Shown piece by piece: positions 1 to 10,284 of a stretch of DNA of 64,000 bases. How positions within the stretch are numbered: position 1 is the stretch's first letter; the number at the start of each line of letters is the position of its first letter. The notes below the pieces were generated by a model. The model worked only from the letters and a program-made list of their open reading frames with translations, was not told the DNA's origin and did not search any database. The DNA comes from Hymenobacter rubripertinctus (GTDB taxonomy: Bacteria > Bacteroidota > Bacteroidia > Cytophagales > Hymenobacteraceae), in contig NZ_QYCN01000008.1 of NCBI RefSeq assembly GCF_003583925.1, positions 62,001-126,000 of the forward strand. The letters run 5' to 3'. A program made the translations under genes and the position numbers.

Positions 1-1455
1 ATCCAGCACCCGCCCGCGCACGAGCGTTACTACTTCGGGCCGGAACGTGGGCGTCAGGTTGATGCGGAAGATGTCCTTGGAACCGTCAATGCCCTTGCGG
101 TCCGATACCAGATAAGCATCCTCGCCGGCCGCCGACACCACGTAGTAGGCGTCGAAGTCGGGCGAGTTCACCGTGGAACCCAGGTTGCGGGGCTTGGTCC
201 AGTTGGTCCAGCTGTCGTCGAGGCGCTTGGAGTAGAACACGTCGCTCTTGCCGTAACCGCCGTGGCCCTCGGAGGCGAAGTAGAGGGTTTTGTTGTCGGA
301 GGCCAGGAAGGGGGCAAACTCTGGCTTTTTCGTGTTGATGCTGGTCCCCAGGTTGCGGGGCCGGGTCCAACTCTTACCATCGGGCTTGAGGAAGCAGACG
401 TACAAATCCTGCTCCCCCTGGCCGTCCTTGCGCTGCACGGCCATGAGCATCACCTTGCCCGAAGTAGCCAGGAAGAAGTCCACGTGCTCGGCGTCATCGT
501 TGTAGTAGTCCTCAATTTCCACCTTCTCCGGCTTGGTCCAGCCGGTGGCCGTGCGCCGGGTCATGCTGGGTCCCTTGGGCACGATGGTGCCATCGGGCTG
601 GTACACGCCAATCACCAGCAGCTGCTGGCCGTTGGCCGATACGGAGGCCACGCCATTGGGGTCGTTGGGGGTGTTGATGGGGCTGCCGATGTTTTTGGCT
701 GGGTTCCAGGATTTCTTCTCCGCATTGGCCAGCGTGCTGAACCACACATCCTGCACGTCGCGGGAGCCACCGGTATTCTGGGGGCTTTCCTGGCGGGCAA
801 AGAACAGGGTGCGGCCATCGGGCGAAATGACCGGGTGGGTATCCACGTACTTGGAGTTCACCGTGGGTCCCAGGTTCACCATGGCCGAGTCGAAGCTCAC
901 GATACTCTCGTCGTTCTTGAACTCCTTCTTCACCATCGTATCCACCACGTCGGCCACGCCGATAGCGTCAATCTGATTCACGCCGTTCACGGCTTTCGTG
1001 TTCATGGTCACCACCACCCCAATGGTGCGGTAGGTACCCGCCGCGAAAGTGACCTGCAGGGTGCGGAACTGCTCGGGAATTGGGCCGGGCGTATTGTTTT
1101 CGTATACCGGGTGCTTGTTGCCACGAGTATCAACCAACTCGATGGTGGTGATGGAACCGGGGTTGAAATTCTCCACTACCGTCACCTGCCGGGCAATGAC
1201 CGACTTCACAAAGCGAATTTCGATGAACTCACTGTTGCCGGATTTTTTCGGAATCCAGGCTTCATTGCTGGCCTGCCCGAGAGGAATGGCGTTGGGTTCC
1301 CCCAGCACCTTCTCGGGCGAGAAGGGCTCCTTGCCATCGGTTTTCTGGGACGATACATCTACCACCTTGGCTGCCCACACTGCGTGCTGCGCCTGCCCCA
1401 TCGTACTCATCCCCGCTACCAGTCCCCACAACAACACTATCTTTTTACTATTCAT
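1..1455 (-). CDS. Beta-propeller (PD40-like) outer-membrane protein, probably OmpA family, 3' end cut by the window
   Basis: The first 485 residues are present and no stop is reached at the window edge. Residues 1-22 form a signal peptide (MNSKKIVLLWGLVAG...). Residues 24 to about 170 look like a carbohydrate-binding or discoidin-type module. Several PD40/WD40-like beta-propeller motifs follow, for example HPVISPDGRTLFFA near residue 207, a second near 268 and PEFAPFLASDNKTLYFAS near 385. In Bacteroidota this architecture is usually followed by a C-terminal OmpA peptidoglycan-binding domain, which would lie outside the window. The ATG at 1455 was chosen because the signal peptide follows at once. 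The propeller assignment is firm. The OmpA ending is inferred. Confidence 0.8.
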   Translation of the reverse strand, partial: MNSKKIVLLWGLVAGMSTMGQAQHAVWAAKVVDVSSQKTDGKEPFSPEKVLGEPNAIPLGQASNEAWIPKKSGNSEFIEIRFVKSVIARQVTVVENFNPGSITTIELVDTRGNKHPVYENNTPGPIPEQFRTLQVTFAAGTYRTIGVVVTMNTKAVNGVNQIDAIGVADVVDTMVKKEFKNDESIVSFDSAMVNLGPTVNSKYVDTHPVISPDGRTLFFARQESPQNTGGSRDVQDVWFSTLANAEKKSWNPAKNIGSPINTPNDPNGVASVSANGQQLLVIGVYQPDGTIVPKGPSMTRRTATGWTKPEKVEIEDYYNDDAEHVDFFLATSGKVMLMAVQRKDGQGEQDLYVCFLKPDGKSWTRPRNLGTSINTKKPEFAPFLASDNKTLYFASEGHGGYGKSDVFYSKRLDDSWTNWTKPRNLGSTVNSPDFDAYYVVSAAGEDAYLVSDRKGIDGSKDIFRINLTPTFRPEVVTLVRGRVLD

Positions 1456-1979
1456 AGACCAAGGTCAAAGCAAGGCTTGCGGGAGGAATTACGTGTCGGC
1501 TGACGTGCTGGCTGACACACTTACGAACTCTGAAGACGTCCTAACGCGGGTGGAAGTTTCGCGCTCCGGCGAAAGGCATCCGGCCGGGGCGCGCGCGTTG
1601 AAGGTTCCATTGCCTGCTAAAGCACTTTCAGGCACTTCGCCAAAAGCCACTGTCAGGCACACGGCCAAAGTGGTGCGCAACAGCCGGTGCTAAAAGTACC
1701 GCTTCCCGGGGGAGCAGCCCGTGAAGGCGGGCCAAGAAAGGGGAAAAATCCAGTATGATGGGCGTTGTAGCCGCTGAACAGGCCAAATCACTCGGTTAAA
1801 GTTCGATTTGACCCTGTTACGAATTGTAGTTTGCCCGGCATAGAACCTATGGACGTAAATTCGGCTTCTGCTGTTGCACTTCGCGCCCTGCTTTGCTGAC
1901 CCGTGCGCGACAGCACTGGTTTTTGAGTAACTTGCGCCGTACGCACTTTCCCCCCACCAGTACACTTTTTAGCATTCCG
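1456..1979. other. Divergent intergenic region, no gene supported
   Basis: This 524-base stretch separates two divergent genes. A short minus-strand open frame at about 1489-1680 has no usual start codon and no recognisable domain. Weak TAnnTTG-like elements (TAGTTTG near 1825, TAACTTG near 1926) could drive the oxygenase gene. Nothing else stands out. Confidence 0.4.
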
Positions 1980-2957
1980 ATGGAAGATAAATTGCTGGAC
2001 GCTATTCCGTCCCTCGACCTGGCTGATTTCCGCTCCGGCGACTCCGAGCGCAAGGCCCGCTTCGTGCAGGCCCTGGGCCAGGCTTACCAGAGCATCGGCT
2101 TCGTGGCCCTCAAAAACCACGGCCTCAGCAACGACCAGACCGACAAGCTCTACGCCGACGTAAAATCCTTCTTCACGCTGCCCGACGACGTGAAGCAGCA
2201 GTACGAAAAGCCGGAGCTGGCCGGCCAGCGCGGCTACGTGAGCAAGGGCAAGGAGCACGCCAAGGGCCGCAATACCGGCGACCTGAAGGAGTTCTACCAC
2301 GTGGGCCAGGAGGTCGACGACGCCAACGACCCCATCGGGGCCGAATACCCGGACAACATCTGGCCCTCGGAAGTAGCCAGCTTTGCCGACACGTCCCGCC
2401 TGACCTACCGCACCCTGGAGGCGGCCGGCAAGGACGTGCTGCGCGCCATTGCCCTCTACCTGGAGCTGCCCGAAAACTACTTCGACGACAAGGTGCGCAA
2501 CGGCAACTCCATCCTGCGCCCCATCCATTACTACCCCATCGAGAACCCCGATGAGGTGCCGGCCGACGCCGTACGCGCCGCCGAGCACGGCGACATCAAC
2601 CTGATTACCCTGCTCATGGGCGCTTCGGCCGACGGCCTGCAAGTGAAGCGCCGCGACGGCAAGTGGATTGCCATCACGGCCCTGCCCGACCAGATTGTGG
2701 TGAACGTGGGCGACATGCTCCAGCGCCTGACCAACGGGGTGCTCAAGAGCACCATTCACCGGGTAGTGAACCCGGCCCGCGAGAAGATGAACTCCTCACG
2801 CTACAGCATCCCGTTCTTCATGCACCCGCGCTCAGAAATGAGCCTGGCGGCCCTCGACAGCTGCGTAACGGCCGAAAACCCCAAGCAGGAAGCCGACATC
2901 ACGGCCGGCGAATTCCTCAATGAGCGCCTCATTGAGTTGGGCCTCAAGAAGAAATAA
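1980..2957 (+). CDS. Isopenicillin N synthase-like 2-oxoglutarate/Fe(II) oxygenase
   Basis: 325 aa cytoplasmic non-haem iron oxygenase. The N-terminal DIOX_N-type segment (residues 10-130) is followed by the jelly-roll oxygenase core. The iron facial triad is visible as H203-x-D205 (HGDINLITLL) and H260. R274-x-S276 (SSRYSIPFF) is the usual 2-oxoglutarate-binding pair. Length and order match the isopenicillin N synthase/flavanone hydroxylase superfamily. An in-frame upstream extension exists, but the ATG at 1980 gives the normal family N-terminus. It is monocistronic and ends in a strong terminator. The substrate cannot be told from sequence; bacterial members act on varied small molecules. 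Confidence 0.88.
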   Translation: MEDKLLDAIPSLDLADFRSGDSERKARFVQALGQAYQSIGFVALKNHGLSNDQTDKLYADVKSFFTLPDDVKQQYEKPELAGQRGYVSKGKEHAKGRNTGDLKEFYHVGQEVDDANDPIGAEYPDNIWPSEVASFADTSRLTYRTLEAAGKDVLRAIALYLELPENYFDDKVRNGNSILRPIHYYPIENPDEVPADAVRAAEHGDINLITLLMGASADGLQVKRRDGKWIAITALPDQIVVNVGDMLQRLTNGVLKSTIHRVVNPAREKMNSSRYSIPFFMHPRSEMSLAALDSCVTAENPKQEADITAGEFLNERLIELGLKKK

Positions 2958-2988
2958 CCCAAACGCTTCCACTCGCAGTGACGACACC

Positions 2989-3023
2989 AAGAAAGCCCGT
3001 TCCGGTTCGGAACGGGCTTTCTT
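2989..3023 (+). terminator. Intrinsic terminator after the oxygenase gene
   Basis: AAGAAAGCCCGTTCCG pairs with CGGAACGGGCTTTCTT around a short loop, 32 bases after the stop codon. The arms end in A- and T-rich runs. Confidence 0.85.
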
Positions 3024-3119
3024 GCGTTATATTTTCGCTTTATCCGCGTGAAAGTGCAACCCGCCAGCAGTTGAATCAGTGCGCAACCTGTATCTTGTTA
3101 CGCCCCTACCTTCCGCTTC

Positions 3120-4367
3120 GTGCTCCCGGACTTGACCGCGCTGCCCCCCGACGATATTCAGCTAACTCCGCCGCCGCGCCGCAGCCCGCAGGTGAAGCGG
3201 GTGCGCAACGTTATCTTCCTTAAAGATGTGGCGGCGCTGGGCCTGACGGCCTTCGGCGGCCCGCAGGCTCACCTGGCCATGATGCTGCGGCTGCTGGTGG
3301 ATAAGCGCCGCTACCTGACGGCCCCCGAGCTGCTGGAGCTCATGGCGCTCTGCCAGATTCTGCCCGGCCCCACTTCCACCCAAACCATCACGGCCATCGG
3401 TTTCCGGCTCGGCGGCCCCAATCTGGCCTACCTCACCCTGCTGATCTGGATGCTGCCGGCCGTGTGCATCATGACGGTGGCCGGCCTCTCCATCAGCTAC
3501 CTCGATAAGGACCTGGTGATGCGGCTGGTGCAGTACGTGCAGCCGGTGGCGGTGGGCTTCGTGGCGTATTCGGCCTACAAGATTGCCCAGAAAGTTATTC
3601 ATACCAAAACCTCGGTGGGCCTGATGGTAGCGGCGGCCCTGCTGGTGTACTGGGTGCAGGTGCCCTGGCTGATGCCCCTGTTGCTGGTAGCCGGCGGCCT
3701 GACGACGGCTTTCCGCTACGGCAAAATACCTCAGCAGGACAAGCTCCCGCTGCAAATAGAGTGGGCCAACTTCGTGCTCTGGCTGGGCGTGCTGATTGGG
3801 GCGGCCGTATTGGGCCAGTACACCCAGTCGCTGCCGGTGCGGCTGTTCGAGAATTTCTACCGCAACGGCAGCCTCGTGTTCGGGGGCGGGCAGGTGCTGG
3901 CCCCGCTGCTCTACACCGAGTTCGTCGAGTTCAAGCACTACCTCACGTCGGAGGAGTTCCTGTCGGGTCTGGGACTCGTGCAAGCACTGCCGGGGCCCAA
4001 TTTCTCGTTTGCGGCCTACATTGGGGCGCTGGCCATGCGGCCCGAGCACCAGGGCCTGAGCGGGCAACTGCTGGGCGCCCTGGTGGGGTCGGTCGGCATT
4101 TTTATGCCCGGCACGCTGCTTATCTTCTTCCTGATCCGGTTCTGGGACCAGCTCAAGCGTTACCGGGTGGTGCAGGCCTCGCTGGAGGGCATCAACGCCG
4201 TATCGGCCGGGCTGGTCTGGGCGGCCACCTTCCTGCTCTACCACCCGCTGCCCGATACGCCCGTCAACCTGGCCCTCGTCGGGGCCACTTTCCTGCTCCT
4301 GCTCTGGGACAAGCTCCCCTCCTACCTCATCGTGGGCGCCGCGCTGGCGGCGGGAGTGATTTGGTAA
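3120..4367 (+). CDS. chrA: Chromate transporter, ChrA family
   Basis: 415 aa inner-membrane protein with two homologous halves, as in full-length ChrA. The FGGPQAHLAMM motif is at residues 45-55 and the first LPGP motif at 81-84. The second half repeats the pattern (LVQALPGPNFSF). About ten hydrophobic segments are seen. ChrA proteins export chromate using the proton-motive force, although many homologues may carry other oxyanions. The frame opens with GTG at 3120; a second GTG near 3198 would trim a poorly conserved 26-residue tail and is also possible. The gene stands alone, with no chrB regulator nearby. Confidence 0.87.
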   Translation: MLPDLTALPPDDIQLTPPPRRSPQVKRVRNVIFLKDVAALGLTAFGGPQAHLAMMLRLLVDKRRYLTAPELLELMALCQILPGPTSTQTITAIGFRLGGPNLAYLTLLIWMLPAVCIMTVAGLSISYLDKDLVMRLVQYVQPVAVGFVAYSAYKIAQKVIHTKTSVGLMVAAALLVYWVQVPWLMPLLLVAGGLTTAFRYGKIPQQDKLPLQIEWANFVLWLGVLIGAAVLGQYTQSLPVRLFENFYRNGSLVFGGGQVLAPLLYTEFVEFKHYLTSEEFLSGLGLVQALPGPNFSFAAYIGALAMRPEHQGLSGQLLGALVGSVGIFMPGTLLIFFLIRFWDQLKRYRVVQASLEGINAVSAGLVWAATFLLYHPLPDTPVNLALVGATFLLLLWDKLPSYLIVGAALAAGVIW

Positions 4368-4375
4368 GGTGGTAG

Positions 4376-4516
4376 AAAAGAACGGTCATTCTGAGCGAAG
4401 GCGGAGCCGAAGTCGAAGAATCTCGCGTGCAATGCTAACTCCTGACGACAGGATTACTTTAGCACGCGAGATTCTTCGACTTCGGCTCCGCCTTCGCTCA
4501 GAATGACCGTTCTTTT
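4376..4516. repeat. Long inverted repeat, GTCATyCTGA palindrome family
   Basis: A 55-base arm at 4376-4430 is matched by its reverse complement at 4462-4516, with a 31-base centre. The outer part reads GGTCATTCTGAGCGAAGG. It lies between the convergent chrA and rfbA genes and may act as a two-way terminator. Related copies with different inner arms lie near 5443, 25851, 28891, 42041, 60095 and 61726. Confidence 0.85.
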
Positions 4517-4529
4517 ACCACTTCACCGC

Positions 4530-5402
4530 TTACATCAGCAGCTGTTCGGGCAGGCGCATGAGGTAGTCGCCGTAGCCGCTTTTGCGCAACGGCTCGGCAA
4601 TGGTGCGCAGCTGGTCGGCGTCGATGAAGCCCTGGCGGTAGGCCACTTCTTCAATCGAGCCCACCTTCAGGCCCTGGCGCTGTTCCAATACCCGCACAAA
4701 CTCACCGGCCTGCATCAGGCTCTCAAAGGTGCCCGTATCGAGCCAGGCAGTACCGCGGCCCAGGATGCCCACTTTGAGCTTGCCCCGACGCAGGTATTCC
4801 TGGTTGACATCGGTGATTTCGTACTCGCCGCGGGAACTGGGCTTCAGGTCGCGGGCAATCTGCACTACGTCGTTGTCGTAAAAGTACAGGCCCGGCACGG
4901 CGTAGTTGCTCTTGGGCTTTTCCGGCTTCTCCTCGATGCTAAGAGCCTTGTTGTTGGCATCGAACTCGACCACGCCATAGCGCTCGGGGTCGTGCACGTG
5001 GTAGGCGTACACCACGCCGCCCTGGGGGTCGTTGTTGCTCTTGAGCAGCTCCTCCATGCCTTCGCCGTGGAAGATGTTGTCGCCGAGCACCAGCGCTACC
5101 TTGTCGGAGCCGATGAAATCGGCACCCAGCACGAAGGCCTGGGCCAGCCCGTTGGGCACTTCCTGCACCACGTACTCGAACCGGCAGCCCAGCTTCGAGC
5201 CGTCGCCCAACAGCTTTTTGAACTGGTCCTGATCGTGGGGCGTGGTGATGATGAGGATTTCGCGGATGCCCGCCATCATCAGAATCGACAGCGGGTAGTA
5301 CACCATCGGCTTGTCGTACACGGGCATCATCTGCTTGGAGACGGCCAGCGTAAGCGGGTGCAATCGGGTGCCGGAACCGCCGGCAAGGATGATACCTTTC
5401 AT
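4530..5402 (-). CDS. rfbA: Glucose-1-phosphate thymidylyltransferase
   Basis: 290 aa, the usual RfbA/RmlA length. The nucleotide-binding signature [11 protein letters not shown] lies at residues 8-18, and KPMVYYPLS and [12 protein letters not shown] are conserved family blocks. The enzyme joins glucose-1-phosphate and dTTP to make dTDP-glucose, the first step of dTDP-6-deoxysugar synthesis. The ATG at 5402 ([11 protein letters not shown]) is the family start. It belongs to a six-gene minus-strand nucleotide-sugar cluster; rfbB, the next enzyme of this pathway, lies two genes upstream. rfbC and rfbD are absent here, so the final sugar need not be rhamnose. Confidence 0.95.
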   Translation of the reverse strand: MKGIILAGGSGTRLHPLTLAVSKQMMPVYDKPMVYYPLSILMMAGIREILIITTPHDQDQFKKLLGDGSKLGCRFEYVVQEVPNGLAQAFVLGADFIGSDKVALVLGDNIFHGEGMEELLKSNNDPQGGVVYAYHVHDPERYGVVEFDANNKALSIEEKPEKPKSNYAVPGLYFYDNDVVQIARDLKPSSRGEYEITDVNQEYLRRGKLKVGILGRGTAWLDTGTFESLMQAGEFVRVLEQRQGLKVGSIEEVAYRQGFIDADQLRTIAEPLRKSGYGDYLMRLPEQLLM

Positions 5403-5442
5403 AGTAGTGGTGTTGGGGTCTGTTGATCTTGAATAACAGCCT

Positions 5443-5541
5443 GTCATCCTGAGTGGAGCGAAGAATCTTATACCCAGTAAACAACAATCGTTATAACGAC
5501 TCGTGCTGGCCTGATAAGATCCTTCGCTCCGCTCAGGATGA
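5443..5541. repeat. Inverted repeat, GTCATyCTGA palindrome family
   Basis: The arms at 5443-5470 and 5514-5541 start with GTCATCCTGAG and pair with few mismatches around a 43-base centre. It lies between two co-directional cluster genes. Confidence 0.8.
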
Positions 5542-5549
5542 CAAACGGA

Positions 5550-6557
5550 CTAGTTCCGCTCGGCAATGAACTCCTGGTGGGTCTTGAACCAGTCCAGCGT
5601 CTTCTGCAAGCCTTCCTGAATCCGCACTTTCGGCTCGTAGCCGAGCAGGTTTTTCGCCTTGCTGATATCGGCCAGCGAGTCGCGGATGTCGCCGGCGCGG
5701 TCGGGGCCGTACTCGGGCACGATGTCGGAGCCGGCTTCGGCTTTGAGGATGTTGAACAGGTCGTTGAGGGACGTGCGGTCGGCCACGGCCACGTTGTAGA
5801 CCTGGTTTACGGCCTCCTTGCTGTCAACCAGCGCGGCCTTGATGTTGGCCTGCACGCAGTTTTCCACGAACGTGAAGTCGCGGGTCTGGCCGCCGTCGCC
5901 GTTCATGCGGGGCGGGCGGCCCTCCAGCACGGCATCAATGAAGAGCGGAATAACGGCCGCGTAGGCCCCATTCGGGTCCTGGCGCGGGCCGAAAATGTTG
6001 AAGTAGCGCAGGCCGATGATTTCCATGCCGTAGGTCTTGCCGAACACGTCGGCGTACAGCTCGTTGGCGTACTTGGTGACGGCGTAGGGCGACAGGGGCT
6101 TACCGATGCGGTCCTCCACCTTGGGCAAAGCCTGGTGGTCGCCGTAAGTGGAGCTAGAGGCTGCGTACACAAACCGCTTCACGCCGGCCTCTTTAGCACC
6201 TACCAGCATGTTCACGAAGCCGCCCACGTTCACGTCGTTGCTCGTAATCGGGTCGTTGATGGAGCGTGGCACGGAGCCCAGCGCGGCCTGGTGCAGCACC
6301 ACGTCAATTCCCTGGCAGGCATCAATGCAAACCTGCCGGTCGCGGATGTCGCCCTCAATTACGCGCAGGGCGGGGTTACTTTCAAACAGGGCTACATTCT
6401 TGCGGAAGCCATTGGAGAAGTTGTCGAGCACGCGCACCTCTTTGGCACCGTACTTCAACAGATATTCCACCAGGTTCGAGCCGATGAAGCCGGCCCCGCC
6501 GGTGACGAGGAAGCTGAGGTTATCGAGCGGCCGGTCGTGAAAAGGAGTTTCGTACAT
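5550..6557 (-). CDS. WbpP/TviC-like UDP-N-acetylglucosamine 4-epimerase (SDR family)
   Basis: 335 aa extended short-chain dehydrogenase. The NAD-binding TGGAGFIGS motif is at residues 19-27. The catalytic SSS block is at 134-136 and the YxxxK pair is Y158/K162. The N-terminal extension before the Rossmann motif and blocks such as HQAALGSVPRSI resemble WbpP and TviC, which interconvert UDP-GlcNAc and UDP-GalNAc or their uronates. The WbpA-like dehydrogenase three genes upstream fits a UDP-GalNAcA route for capsule or O-antigen. Other 4-epimerase specificities cannot be excluded. Confidence 0.85.
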   Translation of the reverse strand: MYETPFHDRPLDNLSFLVTGGAGFIGSNLVEYLLKYGAKEVRVLDNFSNGFRKNVALFESNPALRVIEGDIRDRQVCIDACQGIDVVLHQAALGSVPRSINDPITSNDVNVGGFVNMLVGAKEAGVKRFVYAASSSTYGDHQALPKVEDRIGKPLSPYAVTKYANELYADVFGKTYGMEIIGLRYFNIFGPRQDPNGAYAAVIPLFIDAVLEGRPPRMNGDGGQTRDFTFVENCVQANIKAALVDSKEAVNQVYNVAVADRTSLNDLFNILKAEAGSDIVPEYGPDRAGDIRDSLADISKAKNLLGYEPKVRIQEGLQKTLDWFKTHQEFIAERN

Positions 6558-6559
6558 TT

Positions 6560-6657
6560 TATAATTCTGAATTATGAATTATGAATTTTGAATTATGGCT
6601 TGGTCCAGGCCGATAACTCAGAGCAATTCATAATTCAAAATTCATAATTCAGAATTA
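6560..6657. repeat. AT-rich inverted repeat built of GAATTATGAATT units
   Basis: The left half has tandem GAATTATGAATT-type units and the right half their reverse complement (ATTCATAATTCAGAATT). A 40-base GC-rich centre separates them. It fills the gap between the epimerase and rfbB and is strikingly AT-rich for this genome. Confidence 0.8.
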
Positions 6658-6666
6658 CTCAGCTCC

Positions 6667-7722
6667 TTAGCGCTGAGCGTATTGTTTCTGGTAATAGTCC
6701 TGGTAAGCGCCGCTGGTGACGTTGTTGAGCCAGGTTTCGTTTTCCAGGTACCAGTCTACGGTCAGGCCCAGGCCTTGTTCGAAGGTCACAGACGGTTTCC
6801 AGCCCAGCTCGTTCATGATTTTGCTGCTGTCGATGGCGTAACGCAGGTCGTGACCGGCGCGGTCGGTGACGAACTTGATGAGCTGGCGGGAGGTGCCTTT
6901 CTCCTTGCCGGTTTTCTCATCCAGCGTGTCGCAGAGCAGGTGGATGAGCTCCAGGTTGGCCCACTCGTTCACGCCGCCGATGTTGTAGGTTTCGCCCACC
7001 GTGCCCTTGTGGAACACGGCGTCGATGGCGGTGGCGTGGTCTTTCACGAACAGCCAGTCGCGCACGTTTTCGCCCTTGCCGTACACCGGAATGGCCTCGC
7101 CGTGCTGGATGCGGTGGATGGCCAGCGGAATGAGCTTTTCAGGGAAGTGGTTGGGGCCGTAGTTATTCGAGCAGTTGCTCAGCTTAATCGGCATGTGGTA
7201 GGTGTGGTGCCAGGCCCGCACGAAGTGGTCGGACGCCGCCTTGCTGGCCGAATAGGGCGAGCGGGGGTCGTAGCTGGTGTCCTCCGTGAACATCTCGGGG
7301 CCGAAGTCCAGCGAGCCGTACACCTCGTCGGTGCTCACGTGGTAGAACACTTTGCCCTCGTAGCCCAGCGGCTTCCACAGGTTTTTGGCGGCATTCAGCA
7401 GGTGCACCGTGCCCAGCACGTTGGTCTTCACGAAGGCCAGCGGGTCGGTAATGCTGCGGTCCACGTGGCTTTCGGCGGCCAAATGAATCACCGCGTCGGG
7501 CTCCTCGCGAGCAAACAACTCGTCCACGAAAGCCTGATCCGTAATATCGCCCTTCACCAGCCGGTAGTTAGGTGCCGATTCCACGTCGCGCAGGTTTTCC
7601 AGATTGCCGGCATACGTCAGCGCATCCAGGTTCAGAATCTGATACTCCGGATACTTGGTCACGAACAGGCGCACCACGTGCGACCCAATGAAGCCGGCTC
7701 CGCCGGTGATGATGATTTTCAT
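6667..7722 (-). CDS. rfbB: dTDP-glucose 4,6-dehydratase
   Basis: 351 aa, normal RmlB length. NAD-binding TGGAGFIGS is at residues 6-14. The dehydratase signature T131-D132-E133 (HVSTDEVYG) supplies the acid/base pair. YxxxK is Y157/K161 (SPYSASKAASDHF). The product is dTDP-4-keto-6-deoxyglucose, made from the RfbA product. The ATG at 7722 gives the canonical N-terminus. The neighbours are other nucleotide-sugar enzymes on the same strand, but long palindromes sit in both flanking gaps, so co-transcription is not assured. Confidence 0.96.
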   Translation of the reverse strand: MKIIITGGAGFIGSHVVRLFVTKYPEYQILNLDALTYAGNLENLRDVESAPNYRLVKGDITDQAFVDELFAREEPDAVIHLAAESHVDRSITDPLAFVKTNVLGTVHLLNAAKNLWKPLGYEGKVFYHVSTDEVYGSLDFGPEMFTEDTSYDPRSPYSASKAASDHFVRAWHHTYHMPIKLSNCSNNYGPNHFPEKLIPLAIHRIQHGEAIPVYGKGENVRDWLFVKDHATAIDAVFHKGTVGETYNIGGVNEWANLELIHLLCDTLDEKTGKEKGTSRQLIKFVTDRAGHDLRYAIDSSKIMNELGWKPSVTFEQGLGLTVDWYLENETWLNNVTSGAYQDYYQKQYAQR

Positions 7723-7728
7723 TTTCTT

Positions 7729-7820
7729 GAGCTTTTAGCTGACAGCTGTTAGCTGTTAGCTTTCTGTTGAATAGTCTGTTTGAACGTAGAGCTGTCAGCG
7801 AACAGCTATTGGCTATCAGC
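7729..7820. repeat. Imperfect inverted repeat of AGCTGTTAGCT units
   Basis: Several AGCTGTTAGCT/AGCTGACAGCT units face a degenerate inverted set (AGCTGTCAGCGAACAGCT) across a short centre. Similar arrays lie at about 8848 and 13612. Confidence 0.75.
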
Positions 7821-8843
7821 TTACGAATCAGCTAAGGAAAGCTGCCACTTCCAGGCGCTGCCCAGGGCTTCTTCCAGCGAAGAAGACGTTTGGAAGCCCA
7901 GCTGCTGCACCGATTTGGTGACGTCGGCGTAGATGGCGGGCACGTCGCCGGGGCGGGGCGGGCCTATTTTATAGTTGAGCTTGACGCCGGTGGCGCGCTC
8001 GAAGGCCTGCACCACTTCCAGCACCGAGTTGCCGCGGCCGGTGCCTACGTTGAAGGTTTCTACCAGCTCGCCGGTGCCGGCTAACAAGCGCTGCACGGCC
8101 ACTACGTGGGCCTTAGCCAGGTCCACCACGTGCACGTAGTCGCGGATGTTGGTACCGTCGGGCGTGTCGTACGTGTCGCCGTTGATGGTGAGCTGCTCGC
8201 GGATGCCGGCCGCCGTCTGGGTCACGTACGGAATCAGGTTCTGGGGCACGCCCAACGGCAGCTCGCCGATTTTGGCCGACGCATGGGCTCCGATCGGGTT
8301 GAAGTAGCGCAGCAGAATGGTGCGCAGCGTGTTGCCCGGCGCGGCGGCTACGTCGCGCAGGATGTCCTCGCCCATCTGCTTGGTAGCGCCGTAGGGCGAG
8401 TTGGCCTGCTTGGTGGGCGTCTGCTCGGTTACGGGCAGCACATCGGGCGTGCCGTACACGGTACAGGAAGATGAAAATACCAGCGCCGCCACCCCAAACT
8501 CGCGCATCACCGTCAGCAGCGTCAGCAACGAGCCCACGTTGTTCTGGTAGTACTCCAGCGGCTTCTGCAACGACTCGCCCACCGCTTTATAGGCCGCAAA
8601 GTGAATCACGCCGCGCAGGCTGCCTTCCTCGGCAAACACGGCCCGCAGCGCCTCGGCGTCGTTGCAGTCGATGCGGTGCAGTGGCACCTTCACGCCCAGA
8701 ATGCTTTCCACCCCATGCAGCGCCGACTCCTGCGAATTGGCGAAGTTATCAATGATAACCGGCTGAAAACCGGCCTGATACAACTCCACCACCGCGTGCG
8801 AACCAATGTAGCCCGCTCCGCCCGTTACCAGTATCTTCTGCAT
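7821..8843 (-). CDS. galE: UDP-glucose 4-epimerase
   Basis: 340 aa SDR epimerase. TGGAGYIGS is at residues 7-15, the catalytic serine block FSSSCTVYG at 123-131 and YxxxK at Y151/K155. HFAAYKAVGES is a GalE hallmark. It interconverts UDP-glucose and UDP-galactose, and in some homologues the N-acetyl forms, with tightly bound NAD. Within this cluster it probably supplies UDP-Gal for surface glycans. No Leloir-pathway genes are nearby. Confidence 0.94.
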   Translation of the reverse strand: MQKILVTGGAGYIGSHAVVELYQAGFQPVIIDNFANSQESALHGVESILGVKVPLHRIDCNDAEALRAVFAEEGSLRGVIHFAAYKAVGESLQKPLEYYQNNVGSLLTLLTVMREFGVAALVFSSSCTVYGTPDVLPVTEQTPTKQANSPYGATKQMGEDILRDVAAAPGNTLRTILLRYFNPIGAHASAKIGELPLGVPQNLIPYVTQTAAGIREQLTINGDTYDTPDGTNIRDYVHVVDLAKAHVVAVQRLLAGTGELVETFNVGTGRGNSVLEVVQAFERATGVKLNYKIGPPRPGDVPAIYADVTKSVQQLGFQTSSSLEEALGSAWKWQLSLADS

Positions 8844-8847
8844 CTTT

Positions 8848-8940
8848 TTTAGCTGTTAGCTGAGCGCTGGTAGCTGGTAGCTTATCAACCGGGCTTCCCA
8901 ACGGAAGCTACCAGCTAACAGCGCTCAGCTAACAGCTAAG
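8848..8940. repeat. Inverted repeat of AGCTGTTAGCT units
   Basis: TTAGCTGTTAGCTGAGCGCT faces AGCGCTCAGCTAACAGCTAA, with further AGCTGGTAGCT units inside. The outer ~40 bases pair almost perfectly, between galE and the dehydrogenase gene. Confidence 0.85.
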
Positions 8941-8943
8941 TAT

Positions 8944-10242
<1,299 letters not shown>

Positions 10243-10284
10243 GATTAGGGTCTTAGAGACTGGAGGACTTGGGGTCTGAGAATA

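Noticed and set aside
1489-1680. 63-codon minus-strand frame in the first intergenic region
   Set aside because: It lacks an ATG or GTG start and has no domain or neighbour support.
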